From Candidatus Rokuibacteriota bacterium (GTDB lineage Bacteria; Methylomirabilota; Methylomirabilia; Rokubacteriales; CSP1-6), in assembly GCA_003221435.1 (NCBI GenBank), contig QHRS01000100.1:1-18108 (forward strand): a stretch of DNA of 18,108 nucleotides, in the 5' to 3' direction. Within the stretch, counting starts at the first letter, position 1, and each line of letters begins with the position of its first letter. The notes under the pieces are model-generated. The model was given only the letters and a program-made list of their open reading frames with translations. It was not told the origin of the DNA and searched no databases. The position numbers and the translations under genes were made by a program. Shown here one piece after another: positions 15,052 to 18,108 of the stretch.

Positions 15052-15124
15052 CGAACGCCGGCTTTGCCGGCGCCCTGAGGTCCTGGGGGGGAGGTTCGGA
15101 GGGGGCCGCCGAGGCCCCCTTCGA
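15052..15124. repeat. Two-hairpin intergenic repeat, copy 2 (inverted)
   Basis: The reverse complement of this stretch matches 5876-5945. CGCCGGC (15056-15062) pairs with GCCGGCG (15066-15072) around TTT, and AGGGGGCC (15100-15107) with GGCCCCCT (15113-15120) around GCCGA. It fills most of the 99-nt space between the convergent stops of hisC and the coiled-coil gene, so it may terminate both. Confidence 0.75.
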
Positions 15125-15128
15125 CGGT

Positions 15129-15440
15129 TTAGCGGGGGCGCCGTTTCAGCGCGGCCAGCTCCTGCGCCAGCTCTTGCGCGCGACGGACCAGCCCGTCGCG
15201 CTCGGCCGCCAGCGCAGTCAGCTGCTGCTGGAGCAGCGCGTTCTTCTGCAGCGACTGCGCGAGCTGCGTCTGCAGCTCGGCCTCCTTCTGGTAGACCTCT
15301 TTGATCTCGGTCTCAAGTCCCGCCATGCGCTGTTTCGTCGGGATGTACGCGCCGAAGAGCACGTACGCGAGCAGGCTCGCCATCACGAGGGCGGCGACGA
15401 CCAGCAACCACGGCCGTCCGGCAGCGGCGCCTGTGTCCAT
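15129..15440 (-). CDS. Single-pass membrane protein with coiled coil, FtsL/FtsB-like architecture
   Basis: A 103-residue protein with a short N-terminus, one hydrophobic helix at about 11-33 (PWLLVVAALVMASLLAYVLF) and a long Ala/Leu/Gln/Glu-rich coiled coil from about 38 to 97, ending in a basic tail. The layout is that of FtsL, FtsB or similar septal or envelope scaffold proteins, but I see no family signature, so the function is unassigned. ATG 15440 has no clear Shine-Dalgarno site; TAGAAT on the minus strand (15455-15450) lies 9 nt before it. It is divergent from the plus-strand operon starting at 15471, with a perfect dyad between them, and converges on hisC. Confidence 0.72.
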   Translation of the reverse strand: MDTGAAAGRPWLLVVAALVMASLLAYVLFGAYIPTKQRMAGLETEIKEVYQKEAELQTQLAQSLQKNALLQQQLTALAAERDGLVRRAQELAQELAALKRRPR

Positions 15441-15453
15441 GGAGCCCCGATTC

Positions 15454-15468
15454 TAGCAAATTTTGCTA
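15454..15468. promoter_or_regulatory. Perfect AT-rich dyad TAGCAAA-T-TTTGCTA between divergent genes
   Basis: TAGCAAA (15454-15460) and TTTGCTA (15462-15468) are exact inverted arms around one T. The dyad lies in the 30-nt space between divergent starts at 15440 and 15471 and overlaps the -10-like boxes of both (TAGAAT on minus, TATCAT at 15467-15472 on plus). This position fits an operator for a dimeric regulator controlling both directions. No regulator gene is in view. Confidence 0.45.
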
Positions 15469-15470
15469 TC

Positions 15471-16007
15471 ATGACTTCGCGACGACCCATGAGTTTGCAG
15501 CGCTTCTTCGAGGACATCGTGGGACGCAGCCTGGGCGACCTCGCCCGGCGGGACGATCCGGCCGCCGACTACCTCGCTGATCTGCTCACGCGGTTCGCGC
15601 GGACCGAGAATCTCTACCCCCGCGGTCTGAGGACGCGGCGGCTCGAGTCGGTAGTAGAGAGCCTGCTCGACATCCAGGAGATCTGGGCCGACCAGTCTCC
15701 GCACTTCCAGCCCGAGCGCGAGGTGGCGCTCCGCCGCCACATCGGAGACTACACGCTGTTCATGACAGGCGTGTTCCAGGAACGGGTCGAGCGGATGGCC
15801 GCCTCGCGCTATTACATCGCCGAGGGCAAGCGCGCCTATCGCTTCGTCGCCGAACACCGACGCGCCGCGGCCGGCGAATCACGGGCCCAGATCTTCCGCC
15901 GGCTGTCGGACCAGTTCGAAGCCTACGTCGGCGTGCTCGACTACACCCGCAAGGTCTACTTCCGCGACCATCCGGACCACCCGTTCTTCCGGCTCGCGTT
16001 CGGATGA
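15471..16007 (+). CDS. Unrecognised conserved-looking protein
   Basis: A 178-residue soluble protein that I do not recognise. It is predicted largely helical and charged, rich in Arg and Phe/Tyr, with notable segments LADLLTRFARTENLYP (about 40-55), LLDIQEIWADQSPHF (about 65-79), a middle helix with GDYTLFMTGVFQERVERM, and a C-terminus DYTRKVYFRDHPDHPFFRLAFG. It has no signal peptide, membrane helix or Cys. ATG 15471 and ATG 15489 are both possible starts and neither has a good ribosome binding site; the second would begin MSLQRFFEDIVG and sits better relative to a -10-like TATCAT at 15467-15472. Its TGA overlaps the next gene as ATGA, so the two are translationally coupled. Confidence 0.8.
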   Translation: MTSRRPMSLQRFFEDIVGRSLGDLARRDDPAADYLADLLTRFARTENLYPRGLRTRRLESVVESLLDIQEIWADQSPHFQPEREVALRRHIGDYTLFMTGVFQERVERMAASRYYIAEGKRAYRFVAEHRRAAAGESRAQIFRRLSDQFEAYVGVLDYTRKVYFRDHPDHPFFRLAFG

Positions 16008-17152
16008 GCGGTCCGGCGTCGTATCGGCCGCTGCTCGATGCAGCGCTCGCCGACCCCGCCACCGGTGTCGATCGACTCGCGGCGCTGCCTCCGGACGAGC
16101 TGGACGCCGCGCTTCGGGAGGGTGTCCACGAGCGTGGCGAAGCCGTGCTGCCGCTCGTGACGGCCCTGGCCGAGCGCGGGGCCGGACCGACCCGGCGAAT
16201 CGCCAAACGCGTGCTCTATCGCCTCGCCCAGTCGGGCATCACACCCCCTGCGCGCGAGACGCGCCCGGTCATCGGGCGCCGACCCGAGCGCCCGCTCCGC
16301 GCGTGGCTCTCGGGCATCGATGGCAGCGGGTCGCGCGCGGCCTGGATCCTGTTCGAGGGCGGCTATGGCGGGCTCGCCCTGTGTTCCGTGATCCTCAACG
16401 ACGTCGAGGGCGTCATGGAGGTCGCGGGGGGCGAGATCACGAAGAAGCGGCTCGAGACCGAGCTGGCAAGGCTGCGCGCCTCGCAAAAGCTCCCGTGGGT
16501 CGAGCTGCCCCCGGAGCATGTGATCGCCCGCGTCAGCGAGGCGCTCGCGCTTCATCCGGCGCGCGGCACCGGCCCGCCCCCCGAGTTCTCGCGCTGGCAG
16601 CGCGTGTTCCAATCGACCGGGCCGGGCACCGGAGCTGACGTCGCGCCTGCTGGCGAGAATCCGTCCGTCGACCAGACCTCCGCTCCGACCAATGATCCGC
16701 TGCTCGCCGAGCGCGCGGCGCAGCTCTTCCACCTCCCCGAGCTGATGGGCTGGTTCCTCGACCCCGAAAGCGTCCAGAGCGACGCCGTGAAGCTGATGGA
16801 AGCTCGCTCGAGCCGCCTGATCTTGTCGGATCAGATCAAGGCCGAGCGGGAGGCGGCGATCGTCACGCAGGTGCTCGAACGGGAGCTCACCGACGAGGCG
16901 CGGCGACGCTGGGCGAAACGGCTCACCGAGATGGCGCTCATCTTCCAGATGACGGCGCGTCCCGATGCCGCGGCGCTCGCGCGAGCGGCGGCAGGGCAGC
17001 TCATGGATGCGGGCCGCGGCATACAGCACATCCCTTTCGCCCGCGGGCTCGCCCAGCGGGCGCTCGAGGTGGCGTCGGAGGTCGCCTCGGGCCGCATCAG
17101 CGCCGGCGATGTCAGGCGACACCCGCCTGAGCGCGCCCGGTCGCCGCAGTGA
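16004..17152 (+). CDS. Unrecognised protein coupled to its neighbours
   Basis: A 382-residue protein of unknown function. The first 85 residues look helical (PLLDAALADPATGVDRLAAL region). About 98-180 contains a more mixed segment with AWLSGIDGSGSRAAWILFEG and GGLALCSVILNDVEGVMEV, which could be strands packing on helices. Around 205-230 is a low-complexity Gly/Pro/Ser linker, and 235-365 is again helical with LFHLPELMGWFLDPE. One Cys is visible and there is no signal peptide or membrane helix. The start ATG overlaps the previous stop (ATGA) and its own TGA overlaps the next start (GTGA), so it is the middle of a coupled three-gene operon. I cannot name a family. Confidence 0.82.
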   Translation: MSGPASYRPLLDAALADPATGVDRLAALPPDELDAALREGVHERGEAVLPLVTALAERGAGPTRRIAKRVLYRLAQSGITPPARETRPVIGRRPERPLRAWLSGIDGSGSRAAWILFEGGYGGLALCSVILNDVEGVMEVAGGEITKKRLETELARLRASQKLPWVELPPEHVIARVSEALALHPARGTGPPPEFSRWQRVFQSTGPGTGADVAPAGENPSVDQTSAPTNDPLLAERAAQLFHLPELMGWFLDPESVQSDAVKLMEARSSRLILSDQIKAEREAAIVTQVLERELTDEARRRWAKRLTEMALIFQMTARPDAAALARAAAGQLMDAGRGIQHIPFARGLAQRALEVASEVASGRISAGDVRRHPPERARSPQ

Positions 17153-18108
17153 GGGACGGCAGCAGCATCGTCGACGTCCCGGGCATCCGCGTGGGGCACG
17201 TGACGGATGCGGTCGGGTTGACGGGCTGCACCGCCGTGCTCTGTGAGACGCCGGCCGTCGGCGGCGTCACGCTCCGGGGCTGGGCCAACGGTGTCCACGG
17301 CCTCGAGTTTCTCGACCCGCGCCACCTCGTTCCGACACTCGACGGCGTCGTCCTCGCGGGCGGCAGCGCCTACGGGCTCGAAGCCGTCTGGGGCGTCATG
17401 CGTTACCTAGAGGACAAGGGGATCGGGTTTCGCGCGGGGCCGACCGTCGTGCCGCACGTCGCGGGCGCCATTCTCTTCGACCTGAGCGTCGGCGACATGC
17501 GCGCGCGACCCACGCGCGAGATGGGGTACGCCGCGGCGGCGAACGCGACGCCGTCGGCGCCCGAGGAAGGCAGCGTCGGCGCCGGGACGGGCGCGACGGT
17601 CGGCAAGCTCTACCGCCTGGGGCACGCGATGCGCGGCGGAATCGGCAGCGTCAGCCTCGGCACCGGCGATGCCATCGTGGGCGCCCTCGTGGCCGTCAAC
17701 GCTGCCGGTGACGTGCGCGACCCAGAAACGGGCGCGCTGCTGGCGGGCGCCCGAAACGCGCCCGACGGCCGCCGGCTCATCGACACCGCGCGAGCCCTAC
17801 GGGCCGGCGCGACCCTGCCCGGCTTCGCCCCGGAGAACACGACGATCGGCGTCGTGGCGACCAATGCGCGCCTCAGCAAGGCCGAGGCCACGAAGGTCGC
17901 CGAGCTGGCGATGACGGGCTTTGCGCGCGCCCTGTCGCCACCGCATACCGCCGTCGATGGCGACACCCTGTTCACGCTGTCGATCGGGGACGTGCGCACC
18001 GACGTCACGGCGATCGGCCTCGCGGCGGCCGACGCGGTGGCGCGCGCGATCGCCCGCGCGGTGCTGGCCGCCACATCTCTCCCCACGATTCCCGCCGCCC
18101 GCGACCTC
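17149..18108 (+). CDS. P1 family (DmpA/NylC-type) peptidase, 3' end cut by the window
   Basis: An N-terminal-nucleophile hydrolase of the P1/S58 family, which includes the aminopeptidase DmpA and the nylon-oligomer hydrolase NylC. It opens with SSIVDVPGIRVGHVTDAVGLTGCT, followed by LRGWANGVHG, LDGVVLAGGSAYGLEA, and a Gly-rich GSVGAGTGATVGK. The likely autocleavage site is N230-T231 in PENTTIGVVATN; in relatives, self-cleavage there frees the Thr/Ser nucleophile and gives alpha and beta subunits. The frame is open for 320 codons to the window end; relatives are only slightly longer, so few residues are missing. GTG 17149 overlaps the previous stop as GTGA. Substrate could be an N-terminal amino acid amide or a cyclic or linear amide. 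Confidence 0.87.
   Translation, partial: MRDGSSIVDVPGIRVGHVTDAVGLTGCTAVLCETPAVGGVTLRGWANGVHGLEFLDPRHLVPTLDGVVLAGGSAYGLEAVWGVMRYLEDKGIGFRAGPTVVPHVAGAILFDLSVGDMRARPTREMGYAAAANATPSAPEEGSVGAGTGATVGKLYRLGHAMRGGIGSVSLGTGDAIVGALVAVNAAGDVRDPETGALLAGARNAPDGRRLIDTARALRAGATLPGFAPENTTIGVVATNARLSKAEATKVAELAMTGFARALSPPHTAVDGDTLFTLSIGDVRTDVTAIGLAAADAVARAIARAVLAATSLPTIPAARDL

Overview
The window is high-GC, gene-dense bacterial DNA with no rRNA, tRNA, CRISPR or insertion sequence that I can see. Gene content (amidohydrolases, a TPP enzyme, full-length GlnD, an inositol-lipid-type CDP-alcohol transferase, a selenoprotein cassette) and tight operons suggest an uncultured soil or sediment lineage such as Rokubacteria/Methylomirabilota. 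That placement is inference only. Starts are a mix of good Shine-Dalgarno sites and starts with none.

Layout. (1) 1-381, minus: a YfcE-type phosphoesterase cut by the window edge. (2) 522-1623, plus: a COG2159 amidohydrolase with a one-base frameshift in a G run, ending at a perfect 17-bp hairpin shared with the convergent ACMSD-like amidohydrolase 1711-2706 (minus). (3) 2785-3045, minus: a possible small coiled-coil protein. (4) 3167-4816 and 4834-5871, plus: an acetolactate-synthase-like TPP enzyme and a ketopantoate-reductase family protein, 17 nt apart. (5) 6098-8034, plus: a redox cassette of exported TlpA-like thioredoxin, exported peroxiredoxin with an in-frame TGA exactly at the peroxidatic cysteine, and CcdA. 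(6) 13837 down to 8112, minus: glnD, CDP-alcohol phosphatidyltransferase, soluble lytic transglycosylase and RDD membrane protein, with 3-nt gaps and one overlap. (7) 13953-15029, plus: hisC. (8) 15129-15440, minus: a membrane-anchored coiled-coil protein, divergent from a plus-strand operon of two unrecognised proteins and a P1 (DmpA/NylC-type) peptidase running off the window end.

The main discovery candidate is the selenocysteine peroxiredoxin at 6640-7191. The TGA replaces the catalytic Cys of a TxxC motif, the frame stays open with good peroxiredoxin sequence on both sides, no other Cys is present, and a 12-bp hairpin lies 15-48 nt downstream of the TGA where a bacterial SECIS belongs. 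Its neighbours suggest a complete electron route from the cytoplasm through CcdA and the thioredoxin to an exported Sec-peroxidase. The cassette has its own promoter (TTGACA-N17-GAAAAT).

Other structure: a roughly 70-bp two-hairpin intergenic repeat occurs at 5876-5945 and, inverted, at 15052-15124, with one of its hairpins alone at 8044-8062. A perfect AT-rich dyad separates the divergent genes at 15454-15468. Several genes have a -10-like hexamer so close to the start codon that leaderless transcription is possible. Every stretch between genes is under 300 bases, unless the small ORF at 2785-3045 is not a gene; then 2707-3166 is a 460-base gap in which I see nothing else.
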